In this document: positions 1-8,970 of the stretch, piece by piece
Numbering within the stretch: position 1 is the first letter of the stretch
How the letters are laid out: every line of letters begins with the position of its first letter
Source of the DNA: Sergeia podlipaevii
Lineage: Eukaryota; Euglenozoa; Kinetoplastea; Trypanosomatida; Trypanosomatidae
Length of the DNA stretch: 31,039 nt
Direction of reading: 5' to 3'
NCBI GenBank assembly: GCA_030849805.1
Contig: JASANZ010001993.1
Location: 1 to 31,039 of the forward strand
The notes under the pieces: generated by a model
What the model saw: only the letters and a program-made list of their open reading frames with translations
The model's database searches: none
What the model was told of the DNA's origin: nothing
Program-made: the position numbers and the translations under genes

Positions 1-1449
1 AACTGGATAATTTAAGGATTGCGGAGGGGGGGGTAAAGAAAGTAATCAATGTGAAGGAGAAGGAGGCATTGCAATGGGAAAGATTTCCGTATATATATAT
101 GTGTGTGGTTGTGTGTGTGTGTGTGTGTGTGTTGCAGTCCAGTAGAGAATAGGGTGAGCGTACAAGTTCATTGAGGTCATTGCGTAATAGGCACCAATAA
201 TGATTATTATGTTCTCGATTCAGGTGACTACAGAGGGCGAGATTTTGTAACGGAGCGGAGTCTCTGTCCTCAACTCCTGCTGCCAAAAAAAATAAGCGTC
301 GCCAGTTTCATGTTTGTTGTGTAGTTCGTTCTTTTTCTTTGAGCTATTTTTTTTTTCTTTCTTTCTTTCTTCTTTTCCGGGCAAGTCGGCATGTGACATT
401 TATTCAGTGCGTACATGCTCTTTTTTGCTGACTGCAGAATATCCCAGTTGATCATTTCTGAAGAACCCTTTTGATGAAGCCGTTCTAAAAAATATATGAA
501 CAAAAATAAATAAATTACAAACAATAACAGAGAATACTATAATAGTAAGAATAATACAGACACTCACATACGTGGTGAATGAACAACATAAAACACAGTT
601 CAATCTAGCAATCACTGCAGTTCCCATAAGAATAGGGGAGGTGAAGGTATTGATCCTGTCAAAAGAAAAGGTATACAAACCAAAGAGAATATTTTTCAAA
701 AAAAAAAAAATGGAGGGGAAAGGTGAACCAACAGTCTCTTTATCGCATATCATTTTTTCTTTTCTTTGTTGTTCGACTGTTTTTCCATTATCTACGGGTT
801 TTGGTATATTTTATTTAATAAAAGAAATCTATTGTACATTAGATCACCACTGACCAAATATAATACATGTTGATCTACATGCACACACATACACAATTAT
901 GGCGTACCTCATCAACTTCTCACTCACGCAGCCTTCGTATGCTTTTATCCATTCAAAATAATATCACTAGTATCAGCCAATATGCGCACACTGAAGCTGA
1001 TGCCAAAGTCCTACCTTTCTCTATCTCCCCCGCTCTATTTATTTCCTTTCTCCAAAGCAAAAAGATATCGGCGAAAGAATATTCCATGAAAGAAAAAAAA
1101 ATAGTAAAAAGAGACATCTGCATTTGTCTCTCAGTATATATTCCATGCTATATATATATAAATATACATACTCGCCTGATAGTGATAAGAACAGTACCCC
1201 CCCCCCCCAGAGGGTCTTAGCGAAAGCACACATTCAAAGTATGAAACAAAAAAAAAATGCTGATAATGGGCGTCCTCATCGGAGCTCCGTGCGGGCTACC
1301 CTCTCCCTCTTTTTTTTTACATTTTTATTGTTCTTGCTGTTGCTCCTGTTAGCATGGGAACAAAAACAAAAAGAAAGTTACTGCTCCACTAGCACTTACA
1401 GTCCTTCATATGGGCCTTGCTTGCGTGGCTGCGCAGTTTCTTCAACAGG
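1..1449. other. Intergenic / 3' flank of the leftmost gene, no gene supported
   Basis: AT-rich DNA downstream (minus sense) of the leftmost gene. It contains a G8 run at 26-33, a TG microsatellite near 100-133, pyrimidine-rich stretches near 340-376 and a C12 run at 1197-1208. Open frames on both strands here are short, AT-rich and composed of low-complexity residues, so I do not call them genes. The stretch probably holds the 3' UTR of the gene ending at 1450 and then the splice/polyadenylation region of a gene beyond the window. Confidence 0.6.
100..133. repeat. TG dinucleotide microsatellite
   Basis: An interrupted (TG)n tract directly follows a short (AT)n tract at about 90-100. It lies in non-coding DNA. 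Confidence 0.9.
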
Positions 1450-4024
1450 TTACGACGGAGTGTCTACCGCATAGTCATCTCCGCTGCTGAAGGCAAGCAC
1501 GTCAGCGTGGGGAGCCTCAGCAGCCCCTGTGCGCTCACCCACCAGATACGTATCCTCCTCATGACCCTGAAGCCGCGGGACCTCACGAGTCGTCTCCATC
1601 GAGTTCAGTCGTGGTGCATTATCCACTATTGGAGATGGAACCAAAGGCTCTTCATTAAACCGAGCATCACCGCGGTCCGTGCTCTCTTCCACTGGACAAC
1701 TCCCCTCCTCATAACGAATTAGAGGCGCCACACCCCGTCCTGTTTCCATCGAGCTCAGACGCGGAGAGGTGGCCACTGCCCGCAGTCTCTCCTCCTCTAC
1801 GACAACATCTGCTTCCTCCTCTCCACGCACCACAGAAAGACGATGGGCCTCCTCATCGACATCAGTGTCGTCAGGATTCTCGCCTTCCTCCTCCTCGCGC
1901 GCCTCAACAGGCACGGGTGCCGCAGCAACTTGGCTGTCGGTGTACGCGCCATGCTCACGGCTGTGAAGACGCGGGGGATCCTGCAGTTGCTCGGTGTCGT
2001 CGGGGTACGCGCCTTCCTCCTCCCCGCGAAGAACCGGCACCTCGCGCGCCTCAACAGGCACGGGTGCCGCAGCAACTTGGCTGTCGGTGTACGCGCCATG
2101 CTCACGGCTGTGAAGACGCGGAGGATCCTGCAGCTGCTCGGCGTCGTCGGTGTACGCGCCTTCCTCCTCCCCGCCAAGGGGAGGACGCACATGAGCAACT
2201 TCATCCGGTGCATTACCCTCCTCAGCCGCGTCCTCAGTGGGATAGACGCCGTTCTCCTCAGCAAACAGGCGCTCCACTTCCTTCGGCTCTGGCTGCTCCT
2301 GCGTCTCACCGCCTAGATGCGTGCTCTCCTCACGACCCTCCAAATGGGAAGTAGCGGGGCGATGCTCTACGGAGCTCAGGCGGGGACGATGGGCGTAGAT
2401 ATGAGTTTCATCTTCAAGCGCAGCACTGCTATCTGCAGGTGCAGCAACAGCCTTTTCCTCCGAAGCGTTCAAAAGTGGTAAGTCCTCGGCATGCCCCATA
2501 GGGCGCAGCTTGCACGTCTCGACAAAGCCGCACGCATCGAGCGCAGCGACAATATTCTCGTGAGTATCAGCTGGGCGGTGTAACACATCAAAGTCAGCTA
2601 CTAGACTACCCTCTCTCAATTGGATATTGAGCACCCGGTCGTAGTCAGTGCCTACGGCCCTTGAAGCATCTGTTGCCACTGCATTCTCTAGTTCCGCACG
2701 TTGGTTTTCAATAACCCGACCCCATAAATCTCCATCAAGCGTCGCCTGATAATGAGAAACCCCCTCCACTTCCGAAATTGGAGCTTTTGTTTTCCCACCG
2801 ACAACTTCCTCAGAGCCCTCAAGCTCATCAAACTGCTGCTGCTGCTGCTGCTGAGCAGCATCCTCCTCCTCGCTTCCCCTCAACTGAGGGAGCTCAGGGG
2901 TGCCATCGCGCTGAAGAACGGGCAGCTGCTCCTCAGAGCCCTCAAGCTCATCAAACTGCTGCTGCTGCTGGGCGGCATCCTCCTCCTCGCTTCCCCTCAA
3001 CTGAGGGAGCTCAGGGGTGCCATCGCGCTGAAGAACGGGCAGCTGCTCCTCAGAGCCCTCAAGNATCAAACTGCTGCTGCTGCTGGGCGGCATCCTCCTC
3101 CTCGCTTCCCCTCAACTGAGGGAGCTCAGGGGTGCCATCACGCTGAAGAACGGGCAGCTGCTCCTCAGAGCCCTCAAGTTCATCAAATTGCTGCTGCTGG
3201 GTGGCATCCTCAGTCGGGTATGCAGCTTCCAGCTCCGTAGCAGCGTGTTCTTCAACTTCTACGATAGGAGAAGCCTCAGGGTGCGCCGTCACATGCTCCA
3301 TCATGTCCTGTTCAGTGGCAGTAAGAGGAGATAAATCAGCGGCTTCCTGGGTGACTGGAACAGGGTAGAGACGATAGGTCTCGGGATATCCGTACACAGC
3401 AAGCTTGGCGGCAATGCTCTTGCGAGAATCGTGAAGACGGTGCACAACATCAAAGCTGGCTAACAGGCTCCCTTGGCTCAGCTCAACGTTCTGAATGTTC
3501 TCAACGCCTGTATGAAGTGCAGCGGAGACGTCAGCGATGAATGCTGCCTGTAGCTCTACATAGCGCTTCGCAAGTACAATCCCCCACAGGTTACCAGTAA
3601 GGCGTACCTGATGGTGGGAAGTGCCTGGAGCACTTTCTAGGAGATAGGAGGCTTCAGCGGAAATCATATCTTGCTGCTTTCCGGCATTTTCAGTCGGGTA
3701 TGAATCAGTAGGTGATGCTGCGGTTGCCGTGTCAGCAGCATCATCAGCAGCAGCAGCAGCCGCACCATCAGCAGCCGCAGTAAGCTCTCTGTTTGGCTCT
3801 GCGGCTGCTGCAGAAAAATGATCATCAGCGGCAAGGTTGCCCTTAAGAAGGCTACGTGGGCAACGGGCCAAGGCCCACTCATACATATACGCGTGAACAT
3901 CTTCAGGTTTTTCCTTGGTAGCGTCCAGCAAAAATTCTTGCAATATATTGCGTAGGTCACTGTCCTTCACATACGAGCGATTGGCCGCCTTTGAGGGCCT
4001 CGCTTTTGTGTGGCCAGAATACAT
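1450..4024 (-). CDS. RIIa/Dpy-30-like docking domain protein with Glu/Gln-rich repeats (frame split by an N at 3064)
   Basis: One gene of about 858 residues if the N at 3064 stands for three bases; 2575 nt plus 2 is exactly 859 codons. The start at 4024 is ATG, with a good splice acceptor 23 nt upstream. Residues 24-52 form a helix pair resembling the RIIa/Dpy-30 dimerisation-docking fold (LRNILQEFLLDATKEKPEDV, then YMYEWAL). A domain of about 90 residues occurs twice, at residues ~133-222 and ~419-510, each with a GxLWG motif and a GSLxAxFDVxHR motif. Between them lie 39-41-residue repeats ending in poly-Gln. The C-terminal half is Glu-rich, with 49-residue repeats and a recurring PRLxSxE motif. 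No signal peptide or membrane segment is visible. RIIa-type domains usually bind amphipathic anchoring helices, often in flagella; that role here is inference. The full function is unknown. Confidence 0.85.
1901..2174 (-). repeat. Tandem 147-bp (49-residue) coding repeat
   Basis: Two in-frame tandem units start at 1901 and 2048, with a period of exactly 147 bp. The second unit loses similarity near 2174. Comparing the two by eye over about 127 bp, I see only four substitutions. They encode a Glu-rich unit carrying DPPRLHSREHGAYTDSQVAA followed by PVPVEARE. Confidence 0.9.
2811..3190 (-). repeat. Tandem 117-123-bp coding repeat with poly-Gln
   Basis: Near-identical units begin at 2811, 2934, 3051 and 3166 (the last partial), spaced 123, 117 and 115 bp. 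Each encodes FDELEGSEEQLPVLQRDGTP, then ELPQLRGSEEEDAA and a Gln run. The 123/117 difference is two extra Gln codons. The 115-bp spacing is the one containing the N at 3064: the other copies have ctc where this one has a single N, so two bases are missing there. Confidence 0.9.
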
Positions 4025-5176
4025 TGTCCTCTTTCAACTCCAGCTTGCTGTGGAATCAAAAGGAAAATAAAATTGGGAAGGAAAAAGGAGAGGAAGGGAG
4101 AAAAGGTCTGTATCACCGTATAGGTTGCTTGTGCGCGCGCTGTGGTTGCTATTTTCTCTTTCCTTTCTTACTTTCTTGCTCTTTGCCTATCGTTCTACCA
4201 CAAAGGTTTTGTTGCAGACGAAAAGGGAAGGGAAGAAAAAGCAATTCTCAATTATTTGTCCTCTCTTCTTTTATTTTGCTGCTGCTGCTTTTATACGTGT
4301 ACACAGTGAAACGGCACTCAGCGGGAAGCAAGAGAAACGGTCTAGCCTTGAAAGGAGAGAGGGGGAGAAGGAAAAAAGAAACCTGTTATGTGAAAGCAAA
4401 AGAGTATTCCTTCTTTTAAACTCCTTTTTTTGTGGGTTTTGTAGATCAGTTGCAATGTTTCCACTGACTATTCTAAATGTCCACAGAAACAAAATTTTAA
4501 AAAAAGAGAGAGGGAGAGGAAGAAAGAATGCAAAATTTTACATGTAGAAAGAGTGTTCCATTAGAAGAAAAAAAGCGGCGGGTCCTTAATAAGATAGAGA
4601 AAAGAAAAGAAAGTCTAGGACCTTTCCAGAGATTCATTAATACAAAGCATTGGAGGACAAGGAAAGAAGAAAAAAGAGAAAAAAAAGGTAGAAGAACAAA
4701 TTCTTTCCTTCTGAATTAGTAATGATGAATGTTTCAAAGGGAAAGAGAGATAGAGAGAGGGTAATAGTAAGACATTAAGCGTAGAGCAAGTGCTCGCTGC
4801 ATCTTCTCTCTCCTTTTTATCTTTCTTCTTCTTTTTGTTTTTCATCACAGGTCCCTTTGCGAGAAAACTATTCCATAGTTCAAACATATGTATATGTGAG
4901 TGTATAGAGAAGTAAAAATCGAAGGCACAATGCACATATTGGGAGAGAGAGAGGGAGAGGGAGGCGCGGCAAAGCAATCATGCACCCTCATCCCCCCTCC
5001 TCCTCGTTCCTCTTTTGCACCGATATACCTAACTTTACATGGTTGTACTTGCGTACAATGAAAATACAAAGAGCAGCATTTGAAAGGGAAAAAAATAGAG
5101 GGCTTCTATATCTACTAGTGAGTGAGGTACCCTTTCATTTTGTTGCTGTTGTTGTTGTTGTTGTTGTTGCGCTTCT
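4025..5176. other. Intergenic region, no gene supported
   Basis: Purine-rich on the plus strand, hence pyrimidine-rich in the transcribed sense. It holds the splice acceptor of the gene starting at 4024 and the 3' UTR of the gene ending at 5177. A (TTG)n tract, (CAA)n in the transcript, at about 5142-5169 follows that gene's stop almost at once. Plus-strand open frames of about 140 codons exist only because purine-rich DNA rarely forms stops. Confidence 0.65.
4048..4099 (-). promoter_or_regulatory. Candidate spliced-leader acceptor for the gene starting at 4024
   Basis: In minus sense a long pyrimidine-rich tract ends in TTCCACAG, with the AG at 4048-4049. This gives a 23-nt 5' UTR before the ATG at 4024. 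The arrangement fits trypanosomatid trans-splicing. The exact site is inferred. Confidence 0.55.
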
Positions 5177-5680
5177 TCATTGACTCGATTGATAGTTGCA
5201 GTGCAAGCTTCGCAGCAGCGCCAAGCGCGCCTCCTCAGTATATGTACCATCATGGATAGCTTGTAACTTCTGGTTCAGCTCAGCGTCTTCCGCACGTGAT
5301 AGCATAACATCATCGTGTGCGTTGTGCATTGCAGCTTCAAGATGGCGAAGGTGCTCCAAGTCGTTGTCGCTGTCCTCAAGCGCAATCATATAGGTGTCCT
5401 TGGCGCCAGCTGCCACATCACGCAGCATCTTGGCACGACCCTCTGCTATGACCTGCAACTCTACCTCAATCTCCTCCGCGGACATGTGCTGTGTGGCGGA
5501 GGCTGAAGCGTTAAGTTTGGCTACCGCCCAAGAGGACATGAAAGCCAGAATGCAGTCCGGCTTCTCTGAAAGTGCATCCTTGACTAAATGAATGACAATC
5601 TCGCGCAGCAGCGTGCGATCGAACCCAGTGGAGTTGGCGGATGTCTCAAGAACATCAACAACGCCTTGAGATGATGCCAT
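5177..5680 (-). CDS. Small RIIa/Dpy-30-like docking domain protein (167 aa)
   Basis: Residues 22-55 form an RIIa/Dpy-30-like helix pair, with LREIVIHLVKDALSEKPDCI followed by a second helix ending SSWAVAK. It shares the DAxxEKP signature with the genes at 4024 and 8112. The rest (about 65-160) is acidic and strongly helical, probably a short coiled coil (AEEIEVELQVIAEGRAKML and AHDDVMLSRAEDAELNQKLQ). No signal peptide or membrane segment is seen. The start is the only ATG near the left end of the frame. By family, such proteins dimerise and dock on anchoring helices in PKA-like or axonemal assemblies. The specific partner is unknown. Confidence 0.8.
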   Translation of the reverse strand: MASSQGVVDVLETSANSTGFDRTLLREIVIHLVKDALSEKPDCILAFMSSWAVAKLNASASATQHMSAEEIEVELQVIAEGRAKMLRDVAAGAKDTYMIALEDSDNDLEHLRHLEAAMHNAHDDVMLSRAEDAELNQKLQAIHDGTYTEEARLALLRSLHCNYQSSQ

Positions 5681-6241
5681 TTGACTAGAAAAAAAAAAGT
5701 TGAAAAGTGCTAGCGAAAAAGAAGAGAAAAAGTAAGAAAATTATGAAAAGCAATGATATAGATGGTTGCATGCTGCTTTGCAGTGTAAAGGAAAAAAAAT
5801 GGAGAACCGTAAGCAATTTTGCAAAAGAAAAAAAAAAAGCTTAACAACTTGAGAAAAAGTAACGAGAGCGCACAGTGATCCCATCCCATCCCAGTGAGAA
5901 CAAAAGTATAAGTGAGTAAGTGCAAATGAGCACCTATAGGAGTGTGTTTTGATCATATGTGTGTGTAGGCACAATGAAAAATAAAGATATAATATGAATG
6001 TGAGAGTGGGAAAAAAAAAATACCCTAATTTGTTTGATTATTACAAAATGTGAATCTGTGCACACACAATAGGGCAAAAGCTAGTTAAAATAAAAATAAT
6101 TAATTAAAAATGCGTGTATACAAAACACATATAAAGGTGCTGCAAAATGAAAGGCGTACACAAACTTCCCCAAAGACAAGAACAGTGTAGCACTCATTCT
6201 TCTCGGAGTTCAAGTAAGTCCCTCTCTCCTTTTCCCTTTTC
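5681..6241. other. Intergenic region, no gene supported
   Basis: AT-rich spacer with many A runs. It contains a candidate acceptor very close to the start at 5680 and the 3' UTR of the gene ending at 6242. I see no coding frame with the base use of the neighbouring genes. Confidence 0.65.
5685..5710 (-). promoter_or_regulatory. Candidate spliced-leader acceptor close to the ATG at 5680
   Basis: In minus sense a T-rich tract runs into CTAG, with the AG at 5685-5686. Only four bases separate this AG from the ATG at 5678-5680. An alternative AG further upstream cannot be excluded. Confidence 0.35.
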
Positions 6242-6970
6242 TCACGGATTGAGACGCAGTGCGTCAGCCTCACTACTCGCCTGTGAGAAGAGAAAGTTCG
6301 AATAGCGCACGCCAAAAGGAATAGTACGAGTGTCACGAATGCAAACAGGCTTGCCAGCTGCAGTGGTAAAAAGTGTAGGCACACGCAGCACCAGCCGCAG
6401 CTGAGCGACTCCTGCATCTCTGTCATCACCACCACCAGCGTTGACGACGCTAGGAGTGTTTACCACCCCCCACTCCACCACCTCCACGGGCGTCACGCTC
6501 GTCAAAGCAGTTTTTGAAACCGCGCTAGCAGGAGAACCAAGATCGCTGTCATTGGTGTGCGCAAAAGCCGCCCCCGCATCAGCCTCCTCGCCCGCATCGC
6601 CACCACAGCTTGCTTGTTGGGAATCTACGCTTCCCTCCTGATCCACGCACGATGCAGCAGGAGAATGAGACTCGTAACGCTGCCGCTGTTGGCGCCAATA
6701 AAAAGCCGCAACCACATCCGAATGATCCTCGCGAGTTCGCTTGTGCTTCTTCGCTGGAGCCAATGGCGTCTTAGGAGGCGACAGTACAGTGTTCATTGGA
6801 GTCGTGCACGCAAAAGGGTAGTCAGCTTTACAACCCTTATGCTCCTCTCCTGCGACATGAGTAGGAGAAAGGGAGCGATAAGAAGGTGAGCGGCGAGCAG
6901 CTGGAGCAGAGTCAAAGCATAAAATGTGCGGCTGCGCCCCAGTAATATTAGAAACGTCATCTGAAGACAT
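6242..6970 (-). CDS. Unrecognised 242-residue protein
   Basis: I do not recognise this protein. The frame extends upstream to 7003, but only from a TTG; the first ATG is at 6970 (MSSDDVSNITGAQPHILCFD). Ser/Pro sites that could be targets of proline-directed kinases occur at SPSYRSLSPTHV and at TVLSPPKTPLAPAKKHKRTR. The second ends in a basic cluster that could serve as a nuclear localisation signal. The middle is acidic, Ala/Ser-rich and probably disordered. The C-terminal 60 residues (RLVLRVPTLFTTAAGKP, then CIRDTRTIPFGVRYSNFLF) look like a short beta-rich folded segment. It lies between two docking-domain genes. No membrane segment is seen. Confidence 0.7.
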   Translation of the reverse strand: MSSDDVSNITGAQPHILCFDSAPAARRSPSYRSLSPTHVAGEEHKGCKADYPFACTTPMNTVLSPPKTPLAPAKKHKRTREDHSDVVAAFYWRQQRQRYESHSPAASCVDQEGSVDSQQASCGGDAGEEADAGAAFAHTNDSDLGSPASAVSKTALTSVTPVEVVEWGVVNTPSVVNAGGGDDRDAGVAQLRLVLRVPTLFTTAAGKPVCIRDTRTIPFGVRYSNFLFSQASSEADALRLNP

Positions 6971-7911
6971 TATTGAAAAAGGGTAAAATATTTTAGCAAA
7001 CAAAAATGAAACCGAAAGACGGGATCCTCTTTGATATCGTCTGTTCTATGTATGTCTGAGTGTTTGATGGCCTAATTTTGAAAATAAATGAAGAAACATA
7101 CATATGAACAACAAGAAGAAAGAAAAAAAATAGGAAAGAAGACGACAAAGAAGGAGCTTTTTTTTTTACAGGTTGCGAGCACCACTCATTCTTCCGCATA
7201 AGATGATAGTACTCCATTCTTCTCATCCCCTTTTTCAAGCGCAGAAATAGACTTTTGAAAGAGAGGAATGCTTACACCAAATAAGCAGACGTGTCATCTT
7301 AACATACATTGTTTGTTGTGTGTATGACATGGTGTTCTCGTGCGCAAATGTGTATAAGCTTTTTGTTCACGTAGTTTCACGCTGTTTATGTGAGGTACTC
7401 TACTCTGACACGGTATATCACATTATATATCACATTATCTACTCAACTAGACAACCATAGCATCGCGCTCTGCTCTTCTTCAATCATGCACAGGTAAATA
7501 GTAAAAGAAAAGAAAAGAAAACTAATTTCGTAACAGTACAAGTGATCTCTCATTTCAAAAAAAAAAAAAAAGATGTTTTAAGTGCATATATTCAGCACTT
7601 CAAGCTGAAACTATTTGTTAAATAAAAAAGAAATAGTTTGTTCCATGTTGTACATAAAGGTTAGGCGGAATATATAAATGTGTGTGTGTGTAGAGAGAAA
7701 TCCCCGTTGCACGCTGGTATCTGTGCTCTTTGAAGACAAATGGTTGCGCTTCTCAGCACCTTCGGGTTCTTCTCTTTTTCTCCCCCGCTTTTTCAAAAAA
7801 ATTAGAGAGTAATGAAAAAAAACGTTTGCTCTCCACCTCCCTTCCACCGTACTGCACGCAGGTACGTTTGACAAACAGCTGAGTCTCCTAGTCATGCAGT
7901 ACCATAAAGCC
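6971..7911. other. Intergenic region, no gene supported
   Basis: AT-rich spacer with a T8 run near 7158, an A14 run near 7558-7571, a short TG tract near 7678-7690 and a direct repeat of ATATCACATTAT around 7413-7438. Open frames here are short, and those near the right end are only other-frame readings of the gene at 7912-8112. Confidence 0.65.
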
Positions 7912-8112
7912 CTACAACTCATCGGCATATTTGCCCTTGTTTGCCGCACCCATCTCCCTGTTTGCCCACTGCACCATGTACACGTACACATTCTCAGGCT
8001 TCTCGGCCATAGCATCGCTCACGAATTGCTCAAGGATGCTGCGTACATTCTTTGCCTGAAGAAACGCCTGATCATCACGGTAGTGATTTTGGTAGCTATC
8101 GTTCCCGCTCAT
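7912..8112 (-). CDS. Minimal RIIa/Dpy-30-like docking domain protein (66 aa)
   Basis: A tiny protein that is almost only a docking domain. Residues 21-52 read NVRSILEQFVSDAMAEKPEN, then VYVYMVQWANRE, with 20 polar residues before and a short Gly/Lys tail after. The match to residues 22-53 of the gene starting at 4024 is clear in both helices (LxxxLxEF.xDAxxEKPExV..YMxxWA). An ATG at 8112 starts the frame. The preserved helix pattern, shared with two neighbours, argues that this short frame is real. It would be expected to dimerise and bind an anchoring helix, or to heterodimerise with its neighbours; this is inference. Confidence 0.75.
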   Translation of the reverse strand: MSGNDSYQNHYRDDQAFLQAKNVRSILEQFVSDAMAEKPENVYVYMVQWANREMGAANKGKYADEL

Positions 8113-8841
8113 TCTGATTGTTCTTTTCCTTTTATATATATATATCTAGTGCTTTTACCTGATGATATTAATTTGAAGAAAGCAGTGAAGAAGGCTCATT
8201 TGTGAGCGTATGTTTGTGTTTGAGAGGAGAGAGAGAAGGCAATCCAAATATATAAAACATAATAATAAAAAATGGAACTGCTGTGAGAGTATTTGTCAGC
8301 ACATAAAGTGGGCAGTTTCCCACGGAGTATGTGCGTTCGTGGGTTTTTGTAAAAGAGGAAAAATTAGATGCTTTTTTTTAAAGGTTGGTGGTGGAAAGTA
8401 ATGTTTAAACCTGAGTGCAATCAAACTGCAGAAATGATAAGACAGGCATATGCAGCACAGCTGCTGATACTATCCTGACTCTCTCCCCCCACCCCCTTCT
8501 CTCCATTGTTGTTTCTTTAGCAACGAATTCGCTCCGCTGTATCGTAAGTGTGTAGAAGCAAAGAGAAGAAAAGGGAGACTCAACTAATGTACAATGGCTT
8601 CCTCTCTAGAGCGGTTTCAAAACAAGATCTATATAAATGGTGATATAGATAGCTGCTATGACAGACAGAAATGTAAAAAGAATAAAATAAAACAACATAG
8701 CAAATGCCTGTCTGCATGTGTAGCCTATCAGATATGTACATGCACAGCTACATACGACGCTGCTGCGCGAAATGGACGTCGTTCATCAAGAGGATAATAC
8801 TGAACAGAAAAAAAAGAAGCGATACCAATGAGAGGAGTAGA

Positions 8842-8872
<31 letters not shown>

Positions 8873-8970
8873 AAGGAGACTAAGTGTAAGGCAATCCCAA
8901 TTAATGTCCACCAAAGACAAGACAAAGAAAAGGTGCAGAGTGTAATTGCACTGAAAAAAAGAGAGCACCA
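8113..8970. other. Intergenic region, no gene supported
   Basis: AT-rich spacer. In minus sense a pyrimidine-rich stretch ending TCAG (AG at 8159-8160) could be the acceptor of the gene at 8112. A (GA)n tract lies at about 8842-8869, (TC)n in the transcribed sense, just downstream of the stop at 8971. No gene-like frame was found. Confidence 0.6.
8842..8869. repeat. GA dinucleotide microsatellite
   Basis: An uninterrupted (GA)n tract followed by an A run, located in the 3' flank of the gene ending at 8971. Confidence 0.9.

Noticed and set aside
400..753. Minus-strand frame of 117 codons with a hydrophobic, membrane-like product
   Set aside because: AT-rich and low in complexity, with base use unlike the real genes and no recognisable motif; hydrophobicity follows from T-rich codons.
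867..1474. Overlapping plus-strand frames of about 116 codons
   Set aside because: Opposite to all other genes, low in complexity, and including microsatellite and poly-C sequence.
1843..2354. Plus-strand frames inside the leftmost gene
   Set aside because: Antisense readings of its GC-rich repeats; no independent evidence.
3059..3093. Two separate genes or a frameshifted pseudogene around 3064
   Set aside because: The break is a single N within a near-identical repeat; the length expected from other copies restores one frame.
3991..4547. Plus-strand frames of about 140 codons
   Set aside because: Long purine-rich stretches lack stops on that strand; the products are Lys/Arg/Ser/Leu low-complexity sequence.
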